Positions 1 to 8,042 of a DNA stretch of 64,000 nucleotides are shown here, in pieces. Where the stretch lies: the NCBI GenBank assembly GCA_045588245.1, contig JAZNDW010000029.1:1-64000 (forward strand), given 5' to 3'. The notes beneath the pieces were generated by a model, which searched no databases, was not told where the DNA came from, and saw only the letters and a list, made by a program, of their open reading frames with translations. This DNA is from DTU064 sp045588245. Its GTDB lineage: Bacteria > Bacillota > Clostridia > Oscillospirales > CAG-272. Both the position numbers and the translations under genes were made by a program. Positions within the stretch are counted from its first letter, which is position 1; every line of letters starts with the position of its first letter.

Positions 1-13
1 GCACATAAAAATT

Positions 14-390
14 TAAGGCAACTAACGCTACACTTACGCTTTCATCTCGCCAAATCTCGCGGAGATGCGGTTGCAATTTCGCCTCTCAACACCGTGTTGG
101 GGTTGGAGAGGAGATATTTAAGAGGAGAGGAGGGGAATCAGCGACGCTCCGCGTCGCCCCCTGCTTTCCTCTTAAACGGATGTTTTGCAGCGCAGAGTTT
201 TGCCGGAGGCAAAATTTCCCCGTAGCATTCCGGAGGAATGCGTCTGGTTTCAGCCGTGGCAAAAAGTGCGAAAAAGAAAAGACTTTTGATTACAAAATGA
301 GTATAAGTAGGCAGCCGTGGCAAAAAGTGCGGAAAAACCATATTTTCAGCAAAACAAAATTGTTTCAGCAAAACGTCCGCACCATGTGCA
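14..390 (+). repeat. Copy A of the parS-locus repeat family
   Basis: This gene-free stretch downstream of serS carries a diverged copy of the repeat seen again at 4195-4450 (same orientation) and 3746-3945 (inverted). Shared blocks are 14-60 (GGCAACTAACGCT, then ACTTACGCTTT), a hairpin with arms 117-126 and 167-176 (TTTAAGAGGA/TCCTCTTAAA) enclosing a second hairpin at 141-157, and the block GCCGTGGCAAAAAGTGCG, present twice (254-271 and 313-330). Bases 357-384 match 7877-7904 in reverse complement. No convincing gene was found; the short ORFs here lack RBSs and family features. Confidence 0.7.
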
Positions 391-469
391 CAAATAATCC
401 GCATTAAGCTTCGGCTTCGCCTCGCTCAATTTGCGTTCGCTTTGCAAAAAGCGGCAGTTTTTTGCCGAA

Positions 470-1762
470 TTACTTCGTCTTCGGTGCTATAAACTCCATG
501 CCGCCCATGTAGGGACGGAGCGCCTCGGGGATTCTGACCGTACCCTCGGCGGTGAGATTATTTTCAAGGAACGCGATGAGCATTCTCGGAGGTGCAACAA
601 CAGTGTTGTTGAGCGTATGCGGCAGATACGGCTTGCCGTCCTTGCCCTTCACGCGGATCTTGAGTCGGCGAGCCTGAGCTTCGCCGAGGTTGGAGCAGGA
701 GCAAACCTCAAAATACTTCTTCTGACGGGGGCTCCACGCCTCAATGTCGCAGGACTTGACCTTAAGGTCTGCAAGGTCGCCTGAGCAGCACTCAAGCTGA
801 CGAACGGGGATATCAAGCGAACGGAACAGCTCAACGGAATATCTCCACATCTTTTCGTACCACTCCATCGACTCTTCGGGACGGCAAACGACGATCATTT
901 CCTGTTTTTCAAACTGGTGGATGCGGTAAACGCCGCGCTCCTCAAGTCCGTGTGCGCCCTTTTCCTTGCGGAAGCAGGGAGAGTAGCTCGTCAACGTGTG
1001 CGGAAGCTCCGCTTCGGGAATGATCTGGTCAATGAAGCGTCCTATCATCGAATGCTCGGACGTGCCGATAAGATAAAGGTCCTCGCCCTCGATCTTATAC
1101 ATCATAGCGTCCATTTCCGCAAAGCTCATAACGCCTGCGGCAACGTTGCCGCGGATCATGAACGGAGGCAGACAGTAAGTGAAGCCGCGCTCGATCATAA
1201 AGTCGCGTGCGTACGCCGTAACTGCAGAATGCAGACGCGCGATGTCGCCGAGCAGATAGTAAAAACCGTTGCCAGCAACGCGGTGAGCCGAATCGAGATC
1301 GATTCCGGCGAATTTTTCCATGATCTCGGTGTGATAGGGGATGTCAAATTCGGGAACGACGGGCTCGCCGAAACGCTCAACCTCAACGTTTTCGCTGTCG
1401 TCACGGCCGATCGGAACGGAAGGGTCGATGATGTTCGGCAGACGCATGAGGATGGCGGTCAGCTTCTCGTCAGCCTCTTTCATCAAGCCTTCAACCTCGG
1501 TAAGACGAGCTGCGAACGTTGCAACCTGCTTCTTTGCTTCTTCCGCTTCCTCGCGCTTACCCTGCGCCATGAAAAAGCCGATCTGCTTGGAGATCTTGTT
1601 CTTGTCTGCGCGGAGCGATTCCGTCTCGCCGATGTAGGCGCGGCGGTCAAGATCAAGCTGGATCGCTTCGTCAACGAGCGGGAGCTTTTCGTGCTGGAAC
1701 TTGTTTTCAATGTTTTTCTTAACGATTTCGGGGTTTTCTCTGACGAACTTTATGTCAAGCAT
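470..1762 (-). CDS. serS: Seryl-tRNA synthetase
   Basis: Charges tRNA-Ser with serine in the cytosol (class II synthetase). The 430-residue protein has the N-terminal coiled-coil tRNA-binding arm (about residues 30-110, charged and helical), then the catalytic core with motif 2 around FRKEKGAHGLEERGVYR and motif 3 around APPRMLIAFLENN. The motif 3 approach reads HTLNNTVVAPPR rather than the common HTLNGSGLAVGR, so this is a divergent but apparently complete SerS. It is the last gene of the leftward noc-soj-spo0J-serS run, 47 bases after spo0J. No T-box leader fits in that gap, so expression probably depends on upstream promoters. Confidence 0.95.
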   Translation of the reverse strand: MLDIKFVRENPEIVKKNIENKFQHEKLPLVDEAIQLDLDRRAYIGETESLRADKNKISKQIGFFMAQGKREEAEEAKKQVATFAARLTEVEGLMKEADEKLTAILMRLPNIIDPSVPIGRDDSENVEVERFGEPVVPEFDIPYHTEIMEKFAGIDLDSAHRVAGNGFYYLLGDIARLHSAVTAYARDFMIERGFTYCLPPFMIRGNVAAGVMSFAEMDAMMYKIEGEDLYLIGTSEHSMIGRFIDQIIPEAELPHTLTSYSPCFRKEKGAHGLEERGVYRIHQFEKQEMIVVCRPEESMEWYEKMWRYSVELFRSLDIPVRQLECCSGDLADLKVKSCDIEAWSPRQKKYFEVCSCSNLGEAQARRLKIRVKGKDGKPYLPHTLNNTVVAPPRMLIAFLENNLTAEGTVRIPEALRPYMGGMEFIAPKTK

Positions 1763-1809
1763 GATTATTATTTCCTTTCAAAATGACAATATATGTAAAA
1801 ATAGGGTGA

Positions 1810-2700
1810 TTATAGGCTGTCCGTAATGTTTCCGCAAAGTGCGGTAAGGAGCGTTTCAAGGTCGCGGTCGTCTTCAAAGCCGATCTCGATCTTGCGCTTT
1901 TTGCCTTTGTTCACGATCGTGACGGGTCTGCCGAGCGCTTCACGTGCGCGGTCCTCAAGAAGCTTCACGTAATCGACAGCCGGTGGGACGACGACGTCAT
2001 CATCGGCGGGTTTTGCGGCGGCTGAATTCATAGATTTCGCCATCGCTTCTGCGGCGCGGACGGAAAGTCCCTTTTCGATGATGCGGTCCGCCAAAACGGG
2101 AATGTCGAACGGATCGCGCAGGGACAGTAATGCGCGTGCGTGTCCTGCAGAAAGCTCGCCGTTCTTGACGAAAACGGTAACGGAGTCAGGCAGATCGAGC
2201 AAACGGAGCGTGTTTGCGATCGCGGAACGCGATTTGCCGATGCGTGAGGAGAGCTCCTCCTGTGTCAGCGAGAACTGTGAAATGAGAGCGCGGTATGCCT
2301 GCGCTTCCTCGTAGGGGTTGAGGTTCTCGCGCTGGATATTCTCAATGAGTGAGATCTCCGCAACTCTCATCTCGTCGGAATCGAGAATGATAGCGGGTAT
2401 CTCGCGCAGTCCCGCAAGCTTTGCGGCGCGCCAACGGCGCTCGCCGGCGATGATGCTGTATCTGTCGGGCTCAACTTCGGTAACGAGAATGGGCTGAATG
2501 ACTCCGTGAACCGATATTGAATCTGAGAGCTGACGGAGTGCGTCCTCGTCGAAATGTTTGCGCGGCTGATCCGCACGCGGCTCAACGGAGGAAATCGGCA
2601 GCTTATAGATCCTGCCCTCGTCCGAGATGAGAATGCCGCCTGCGGCGTTATCGAGGAAGATGGAGTCGATGCCGCGTCCGAGGGATGATTTTTTTGCCAT
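1810..2700 (-). CDS. parB: Chromosome-partitioning protein ParB (Spo0J)
   Basis: Centromere-binding CTPase that loads at parS, spreads, and works with Soj/ParA and SMC in origin segregation. The 296-residue protein has the ParB N-terminal CTP-binding domain (GERRWRAAKLAG; ENIQRENL), a central HTH (GKSRSAIANTLRLL) and a C-terminal dimerisation region. The HTH residues R (GKSR), T (ANTL) and G (SAGHARALL) are those known to specify parS in ParB, as opposed to Noc. The start was placed at the ATG at 2700 (MAKKSSLGRG) because AAAGGTG lies 9 bases upstream; an in-frame GTG at 2712 overlaps that RBS. It is 58 bases behind soj. Confidence 0.95.
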   Translation of the reverse strand: MAKKSSLGRGIDSIFLDNAAGGILISDEGRIYKLPISSVEPRADQPRKHFDEDALRQLSDSISVHGVIQPILVTEVEPDRYSIIAGERRWRAAKLAGLREIPAIILDSDEMRVAEISLIENIQRENLNPYEEAQAYRALISQFSLTQEELSSRIGKSRSAIANTLRLLDLPDSVTVFVKNGELSAGHARALLSLRDPFDIPVLADRIIEKGLSVRAAEAMAKSMNSAAAKPADDDVVVPPAVDYVKLLEDRAREALGRPVTIVNKGKKRKIEIGFEDDRDLETLLTALCGNITDSL

Positions 2701-2758
2701 AGGTGTGGGCACCTTTCGTATGCTATATAATATTATTGATAGAAAATCAAAAACGTAA

Positions 2759-3520
2759 TCAGATGCGGGTCAAAATCTCGTCTGCGACTTCACGGTAGCA
2801 CTGTGCGCCTTTGGAGTTCTTGTCATGGTAAATTATGGGAGTGCCGAAGCTGGGTGCTTCGGAGAGCTTGACGTTACGCAGGATAGGGGTGCGGAAAAGC
2901 TTGTCTGCGTAATATTTTTTCAGCTCGCCGACGACCTGAACGGTGAGGTTCAGTCTCGGGTTATACATTGTAAGCAGGATTCCCGTGATCTCAAGGCTTC
3001 TGTTGTAAAGCTGTTTGATCTTGCGAATCGTGAGCATGAGCTGGGACAGCCCCTCAAGCGCGAAGTATTCGCACTGCATCGGGATGATGACACCTGCAGA
3101 CGCGGCAAGGGAGTTGATCGTAAGAATTCCAAGCGACGGCGGACAGTCAATGATGACGACGTCATAGTCGTTTGAAACTGCTGCAAGCGTTTTTTTAAGG
3201 CGGTATTGACGCTCTGGCATATCAACGAGGTCAAACTCTGCCGCCGCAAGGGAAATATTAGCGGGAATTATGGCTAAATTCGTGAATTTTGTGGGGATGA
3301 TAGCGTCTTTGACAGAGCATTGACCGAGCAAAACCTCGTACATGGTGTGTTTGAGGTCGCGCTTGCCGACGCCGACACCGCTTGTGGTATTGCCCTGGGG
3401 GTCCATGTCGATCAGGAGGACGCGCTTGCCGCGGAAGCCGAGCGCGGCGGCGATGTTGACGGCGGAGGTCGTTTTGCCGACGCCGCCTTTTTGGTTTGCA
3501 AATGAAATTATATAAGCCAT
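2759..3520 (-). CDS. soj: Chromosome-partitioning ATPase ParA (Soj)
   Basis: Walker-type ATPase that binds DNA nonspecifically and, with ParB-parS, positions the origin and influences DnaA. The 253 residues match the usual Soj length. A deviant Walker A (KGGVGKTT, near residues 11-18) opens the protein, followed by LLIDMDPQGNTT and VVIIDCPPSLG. The start is the ATG at 3520 (MAYIISFANQ), with GAGG 6 bases upstream; a longer in-frame extension to 3568 lacks family similarity. A perfect parS lies 110 bases upstream of the start, so ParB loading may affect this promoter region. Confidence 0.95.
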   Translation of the reverse strand: MAYIISFANQKGGVGKTTSAVNIAAALGFRGKRVLLIDMDPQGNTTSGVGVGKRDLKHTMYEVLLGQCSVKDAIIPTKFTNLAIIPANISLAAAEFDLVDMPERQYRLKKTLAAVSNDYDVVIIDCPPSLGILTINSLAASAGVIIPMQCEYFALEGLSQLMLTIRKIKQLYNRSLEITGILLTMYNPRLNLTVQVVGELKKYYADKLFRTPILRNVKLSEAPSFGTPIIYHDKNSKGAQCYREVADEILTRI

Positions 3521-3630
3521 AGTGAACCTCGCGCCGCAAATGAACGGCAAAAATGTTCGTGCGTACACGTGGATACATTATACACCAAATGTAATAGCCG
3601 TGTCAACAAATGGCGAAAATTTATGTGGAA

Positions 3631-3646
3631 TGTTTCACGTGAAACA
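3631..3646. promoter_or_regulatory. parS: parS site 1
   Basis: Exact 16-bp palindrome TGTTTCACGTGAAACA, identical to the Bacillus parS consensus. It lies between soj and noc. A second motif, GCACGT-N6-ACGTGC, starts 9 bases after it. Confidence 0.95.
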
Positions 3647-3655
3647 GAGGGGGGC

Positions 3656-3673
3656 GCACGTTTCGCCACGTGC
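3656..3673. promoter_or_regulatory. Palindromic companion motif of parS site 1
   Basis: GCACGTTTCGCCACGTGC has perfectly palindromic hexamer ends (GCACGT/ACGTGC) around a six-base spacer. The same 18-mer occurs in reverse complement at 4523-4540 beside the other parS. Its role is not known; candidates are an accessory ParB or Noc site or a promoter operator. Confidence 0.5.
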
Positions 3674-3745
3674 AGGGGGGAGTGGATGCCTATACCCGCG
3701 TTGCGAAGCGAAAAATCTTTGCTTTTTGTGGTTTTGCTGAGCTTT

Positions 3746-3945
3746 GAAAAAAGAAAACTGTAATCGCACGTGTTGCATATAGACGGTTTATAACCAACGA
3801 TATTTTCTTTTCGTACTTTTTGCCCACGGCTGCTAAAAGCGGCGTTCCGCGGAACTAAAAACATCCGTTTAAGAGGAGGGAGGTATCTCTCCTCTTAAAT
3901 ATCTCCACCCTCTCGGGTGCAGCAATTCCAATTTTCGCTACGCAA
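3746..3945 (-). repeat. Copy C of the parS-locus repeat family (inverted)
   Basis: In reverse complement this matches copy B (4330-4460) through GTTCCGCGGAACGCCGC, GCCGTGGGCAAAAAGT and GTTGGTTATAAACC. It also matches copy A through GGAGATATTTAAGAGGAGAG and CCTCTTAAACGGATG. It contains a hairpin with arms 3868-3878 and 3889-3899 (TTTAAGAGGAG/CTCCTCTTAAA). The gene-free segment 3521-4617 between soj and noc is mostly made of these repeats plus the two parS sites; no credible gene was seen in it. Confidence 0.7.
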
Positions 3946-4194
3946 AAATATAGCTTCTGTTCAGGTTCCCCGCTTCGTTCACATAGTGACAGCGCTTCGC
4001 GCGCGGGGCTTGTGTAGCTAACGTCGCAAATCACCGAACAATGCGCCAGATACTTCCGCAAACAACTCAACTTTTTGTCTTACAGAATCGGCGAAGCGTC
4101 GCTTTCAGCGTTAGGTAACTAACGCGATGTGCCTATCGCACTCAATGCACGACCGGTTTTAGCTTCGATATGCTATCGAAGCTCGATAAATTCA

Positions 4195-4460
4195 AGGTAA
4201 CTAACGCTATACTTACGCTTTAATCTCGTCAAATTTCGCGGAGGTGAGCTTGCGGTTTCGCCTCTCTACACCGCGAAGGGGTGGTGGAGAGATCCTTAAG
4301 AGAGGCGGCGGGGAATACTTTCCCTCTCCGCCGCCTTTCTTAAGCGGAGTTTTTGTCGCGTTCCGTGGAACGCCGCTTTTAGGGGCCGTGGGCAAAAGTG
4401 CCTAAAACAAAAACCGTTGGTTACAAACCCTCTATAAGCAAAACGTGCGATTTTCGGTCA
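4195..4460 (+). repeat. Copy B of the parS-locus repeat family
   Basis: Begins with GGTAACTAACGCT and ACTTACGCTTTAATCTCG, matching copy A. It has a long hairpin with 17-base arms 4295-4311 and 4328-4344, paired throughout with one G-U wobble. It then continues with GTTCCGTGGAACGCCGC, GCCGTGGGCAAAAGTGC and GTTGGTTACAAACC, matching copy C in inverse. Bases 4461-4551 keep weaker inverse similarity to 3647-3745, so the whole soj-noc intergenic region is a large imperfect inverted repeat capped by parS at both ends. Confidence 0.7.
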
Positions 4461-4522
4461 CTTTTCAAATCACGGCAAAAAGGCGCAAGATTTTCGTTTG
4501 CAAAGCGGCTACACCTGTCCTC

Positions 4523-4540
4523 GCACGTGGCGAAACGTGC
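4523..4540. promoter_or_regulatory. Palindromic companion motif of parS site 2
   Basis: GCACGTGGCGAAACGTGC is the exact reverse complement of 3656-3673 and lies 11 bases from parS site 2, keeping the mirror arrangement of the two parS regions. Confidence 0.5.
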
Positions 4541-4551
4541 ATTTCCCCCAT

Positions 4552-4567
4552 TGTTTCACGTGAAACA
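4552..4567. promoter_or_regulatory. parS: parS site 2
   Basis: Second exact TGTTTCACGTGAAACA, 50 bases past the noc stop codon and 921 bases from the first parS. Confidence 0.95.
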
Positions 4568-4617
4568 AAACCTCACAAAAACAAAGCGCGCCGTTTCCGG
4601 CGCGCCATCTGCTTCAT

Positions 4618-5424
4618 TCACTCCACTTTCCCTATCGTCACCGTCAGGACGACACCTTCAGGCTGTTCGTTCCGTTCTACCTTAACTGGGACACCCGATG
4701 AACGCACAAGCTCCGTGGCGCGGTCGAGCGAATTGTAAAAAAGCCGCAGATCCTTAAAAATGAACCGCATCTTTCTCTGCCGCTTCTTCTCCTGCGACTG
4801 TAAAAGTGTTTCAACGTACTTTTCTGATGACGCCACGTTCAGCTTGTGCGCAATTATGTAGCGGAGCGCACGTGTTCGCTCTTCCTCGTCCGCGAGACGT
4901 AACAAACACCTCGCGTGACGCTCGGAAAGCCCGTTTTCGAGTATCAACGACCGCTCTTCCTCTCCGAATCGCAGTAAACGAAGCTTGTTTGCAACGTACG
5001 ATTGCGACACCGCAAGCTTGTCCGCCGCTTCCGCCTGAGTCATACGGTATATAATTAATAAGGAAGAAATAGCGCTTGCCTCCTCAAAAATGTTGAGATC
5101 CTCGCGCTGAAGATTCTCAATTATCGCCACCGCCGCCGACTCCTCCTCCGTCGTGTCCATGATAATACACGGCACCGAATAAAAACCCGCGCGGCACGCG
5201 GCGCGGTACCGCCGCTCGCCCGCGACGATCTCGTAACCGCCGCTCTCGGCGCGTCGGCACGTTATCGGTTGAAGTATTCCGTACCGCTTGATCGAGTCGG
5301 AAAGCTCGTTCAGCCTTTCGTCGTCAAAGACGCGGCGCGGCTGACGCGGATTCGGCGTTATAAGACTTATCGGTATCTCCATGACGGACTGGCCCGTCGA
5401 TTTTTCAAGTGTGATCGTTTGCAT
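4618..5424 (-). CDS. noc: ParB-family nucleoid occlusion protein Noc
   Basis: CTP-dependent DNA-binding protein expected to coat DNA near the origin and block division over the nucleoid. The 268 residues show the ParB/Noc N-domain (GERRYRA; IENLQREDLN), an HTH (QSYVANKLRLL) and a Noc-like C-terminus. Residues Q (SQSY), K (ANKL) and R (SERHARCLL) match the Noc-type specificity set rather than the parS set of the neighbouring ParB. The position upstream of soj copies Bacillus. The amphipathic N-terminal membrane helix of Bacillus Noc is not obvious (MQTITLEKSTGQ), so membrane recruitment may differ. The start has GGAGGG 5 bases upstream. No NBS-like site (ATTTCCCGGGAAAT) was seen in the window. 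Confidence 0.85.
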   Translation of the reverse strand: MQTITLEKSTGQSVMEIPISLITPNPRQPRRVFDDERLNELSDSIKRYGILQPITCRRAESGGYEIVAGERRYRAACRAGFYSVPCIIMDTTEEESAAVAIIENLQREDLNIFEEASAISSLLIIYRMTQAEAADKLAVSQSYVANKLRLLRFGEEERSLILENGLSERHARCLLRLADEEERTRALRYIIAHKLNVASSEKYVETLLQSQEKKRQRKMRFIFKDLRLFYNSLDRATELVRSSGVPVKVERNEQPEGVVLTVTIGKVE

Positions 5425-5555
5425 ATTGTCCCTCCGCTGTGCTTTTTTCTAAATATACCCCAACAGATAAGAGAAAAACGGGCGAAGCAGGCGGGCGAAG
5501 AATAGAATATTCTCGCCTAATCGGGTAATATTTGACTGTTATTGAGCCTACGTTG

Positions 5556-5584
5556 TTGAAAATCGCAAATTTTAGTGATAGAAT
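5556..5584 (+). promoter_or_regulatory. Promoter of the GH112 gene
   Basis: TTGAAA (5556-5561) and TAGAAT (5579-5584) are 17 bases apart. The -10 element is embedded in the inverted repeat at 5569-5601, suggesting repression. Confidence 0.6.
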
Positions 5585-5601
5585 AATCTTATCACTAAAA
5601 T
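5569..5601. promoter_or_regulatory. Inverted-repeat operator over the GH112 promoter
   Basis: Perfect 12-base arms ATTTTAGTGATA and TATCACTAAAAT are separated by 9 bases and overlap the -10 and start region. This looks like a repressor operator; the regulator is not encoded next door. Confidence 0.6.
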
Positions 5602-5639
5602 ATAAAGTAAGGAGCGTGGGCAATCCCACGAATACGAAC

Positions 5640-7817
5640 ATGAAAACTGCAGGCGGATTTACACTTCCCGGAGAAGCCGGATACGAAAAGCTGACGCTTG
5701 CCATGTCTGAAAAATGGGGCGCGGACTGCATCCGTGACAGCGACGGCACACAGCTTTCCGAAGAGATCCTCTCGTCGGGGATCCCGATATATTCAACGAT
5801 CTGCATGATCCGCAATATAAATCCGTGGGCAAAACAGCACAAAGAGATGCTCCAGCGAAATTTTCTTTCAACGGATCCCGTTATTGCCACCTCCGACACG
5901 GTCAAGATCAAGCCGCTTGAAAAGTATTTCCGTCAGCAGTACGACATCTGCCCGACCGACGACGTAAAAAAGCTGTGGGAGGTACGCGACCGCACGGACG
6001 GCAGCCTTGTCCCGACGGAGAACTGGGATTACGATGCCGAAACCGAAACGGTAACGGTGCGTAACGTGACCCCGTACCATAACTATACGGTCAGCTTCAT
6101 GGGGCGCAGACTGTGGGAAGTCATCTCCATGTATAACCACATCACAAACGATTGGGGCGACAAGGAGCACCTGATGCCCGTCGATCCGCACTATCCCGAG
6201 GTGCAAGAGGCAATACTTGACTATCTTGATAAGTGGTGCGCTTCCCATCCTGCAACAAAAGTGGTAAGATTTACCTCTATGTTTTATAATTTCACGTGGA
6301 TCTGGGGAGCTGACGAGCGTCAGCGCACCATCTACACCGACTGGGGCAGTTACGACTTTGCCGTCAGCCCGATCGCGCTCGACAATTTTGAGCGAGAGTA
6401 CGGCTACCGCCTCACCGCCGAGGATTTTATCCGCGGCGACAGACATAACCCCACACATACACCGCCCACAAAGCGCTACCGCGACTGGATGGAGTATACG
6501 GGCAAATTCGTCCGCGAGTTCGGCAAAAAATGCATCGACGTCGTTCATAGGCACGGTAAGCTCGCATACGTCTTCTATGACGATACGTGGGTGGGAATCG
6601 AGCCTTGGAGCGGAAAATTCGGCGAATTCGGCTTCGACGGACTCATCAAATGCGTTTTCAACGCATTTGAAGCGCGCCTTTGCGCCGGCGTTGCCGACGT
6701 GGGCACGCACGAGCTGCGCCTGCATCCGTATCTGTTCCCGACGGGACTGCGCGGAGAGCCTACGTTCGCGCCGGGCGGTCACCCCGACGAGGACGCAAGA
6801 CGCTATTGGGCTTGCGTGCGCCGCGCGCTTCTGCGCGTGAAGATCGACCGCATCGGGCTTGGCGGATACCTCTCCTTGACGGAGCCGTTCCCGAAATTCC
6901 ACGACGAAGTTGAAAAGATCGCGGGCGAATTCCGCACTCTTCGCACGTATCACGAAACGGGCAAGCCGTGGAGCACGGGCATCAGAGTGGGCATACTCCA
7001 TTCGTGGGGAAGCCTGCGTACGTGGAACTGCTCGGGACACATGCACGAGCACCCCGAGCTTCCGCTCAATCACATATACGAAGCGTTTGCGGGCCAGCCG
7101 TTCGAGGTCAGAGCCATCAGCCTTGACGATGTCAGAGAAAACGGCGTTCCCGCCGACATCGACGTCATCATCAACGCAGGACGCGAGGGCGACGCTTGGT
7201 CGGGCGGCGACGTATGGGCAGAGCCCGCCCTTATTTCGGCGATAAACGAGTTCGTCGCACGCGGCGGCGGCTTTATCGGCGTTGGCGAACCGTCTGCTAC
7301 GAGAGCCGTCGAGGGAACGTCGGGCAGATATTTTCGCACGGCGGACATCATCGGCGTTGACCGCGAAATCGGCAGTACGATCTGCTTTGAAAAATATCAC
7401 CATGAAAGAAAAGCTCACTTTATAACGGGCGATACGGACGTGACGCCGCGCTTCCATAACCACGTCGGCGGCGTATACGCCATTGGCGGCAAAACGGACG
7501 TTATCCTTGACGGCGATGACGGTGTCGTTACTGCAGCGAAGTCGTTCGGTGACGGCAGAGGCGTGTACCTTTCGGGCTTTGAATATTCGAGCGCGAACGC
7601 AAGACTTCTTTACCGTGCCGTTCTCTGGGCGGCGGCAAAAGAGGAGCTTATAGACGTTTACATGACGTCCGACGTTAACTTTGAATGTGCGTACTTCCCC
7701 GAAAACGACAAGCTCGTCGTTATCAACAATTCCGCCGAGGCGGGAGAGGTTGAGGTGAAAACTCCGAAGGGGACGGTCAGAGCCGCGATCGATGGTGGCG
7801 GCATCGCAATTCTATAA
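5640..7817 (+). CDS. 1,3-beta-galactosyl-N-acetylhexosamine phosphorylase (GH112)
   Basis: Phosphorolyses galacto-N-biose or lacto-N-biose to galactose-1-phosphate and GalNAc or GlcNAc in the cytosol, a step in using mucin or milk glycans. The 725 residues fit the family length. The N-terminus has the typical GGFTLPGEAG and GADCIRDSDGT segments, and VFYDDTWVGIEPW places Asp at 314/315, where the family's catalytic acid lies. A TIM barrel, a glutaminase-like domain (about 460-640) and a C-terminal beta domain follow. The start is the ATG at 5640: the upstream in-frame region overlaps the promoter. The SD (AAGGAG, 5609-5614) is 25 bases away, but a perfect hairpin (5615-5630) between them would shorten the gap to 9. 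No lacto-N-biose transporter or nahK lies beside it. Confidence 0.9.
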   Translation: MKTAGGFTLPGEAGYEKLTLAMSEKWGADCIRDSDGTQLSEEILSSGIPIYSTICMIRNINPWAKQHKEMLQRNFLSTDPVIATSDTVKIKPLEKYFRQQYDICPTDDVKKLWEVRDRTDGSLVPTENWDYDAETETVTVRNVTPYHNYTVSFMGRRLWEVISMYNHITNDWGDKEHLMPVDPHYPEVQEAILDYLDKWCASHPATKVVRFTSMFYNFTWIWGADERQRTIYTDWGSYDFAVSPIALDNFEREYGYRLTAEDFIRGDRHNPTHTPPTKRYRDWMEYTGKFVREFGKKCIDVVHRHGKLAYVFYDDTWVGIEPWSGKFGEFGFDGLIKCVFNAFEARLCAGVADVGTHELRLHPYLFPTGLRGEPTFAPGGHPDEDARRYWACVRRALLRVKIDRIGLGGYLSLTEPFPKFHDEVEKIAGEFRTLRTYHETGKPWSTGIRVGILHSWGSLRTWNCSGHMHEHPELPLNHIYEAFAGQPFEVRAISLDDVRENGVPADIDVIINAGREGDAWSGGDVWAEPALISAINEFVARGGGFIGVGEPSATRAVEGTSGRYFRTADIIGVDREIGSTICFEKYHHERKAHFITGDTDVTPRFHNHVGGVYAIGGKTDVILDGDDGVVTAAKSFGDGRGVYLSGFEYSSANARLLYRAVLWAAAKEELIDVYMTSDVNFECAYFPENDKLVVINNSAEAGEVEVKTPKGTVRAAIDGGGIAIL

Positions 7818-7876
7818 GCGTGCGGACGCACCGACGCACGTTTTGCTGGCGGAAAGATTTTATTTTTAGCATTTCT

Positions 7877-7970
7877 TGGTGCGGACGTTTTGCTGAAACA
7901 ATTTCGTTTTTTGAAAAGAAAATCTTTTCAAAAAACGAAATTTCTATAGCAAATCTAACGCACCAAGCGT
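7877..7970. repeat. Inverted-repeat element with 20-bp perfect hairpin
   Basis: Arms 7900-7919 and 7923-7942 pair perfectly with a 3-base loop. Outer sequences CTTGGTGCG (7876-7884) and CGCACCAAG (about 7961-7969) are also inverted. Bases 7877-7904 repeat exactly at 357-384 in reverse complement. The stem is AT-rich with no clean T-run, so a small dispersed repeat is likelier than a simple terminator. It occupies most of the gap between the GH112 and cca genes. Confidence 0.6.
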
Positions 7971-8042
7971 GTACAATAGAAAAGACGTTCAACTCACAAC
8001 AACCCCCGCGGCTTTGCCGCAAAAAAACAAAACAACAACAAA

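Noticed and set aside
1763..1809. T-box leader for serS
   Set aside because: Only 47 bases separate serS from spo0J; no room for a T-box stem I or terminator.
5868..7463. 531-residue antisense ORF inside the GH112 gene
   Set aside because: Shadow of a clear GH112 gene; no SD and no recognisable motif.
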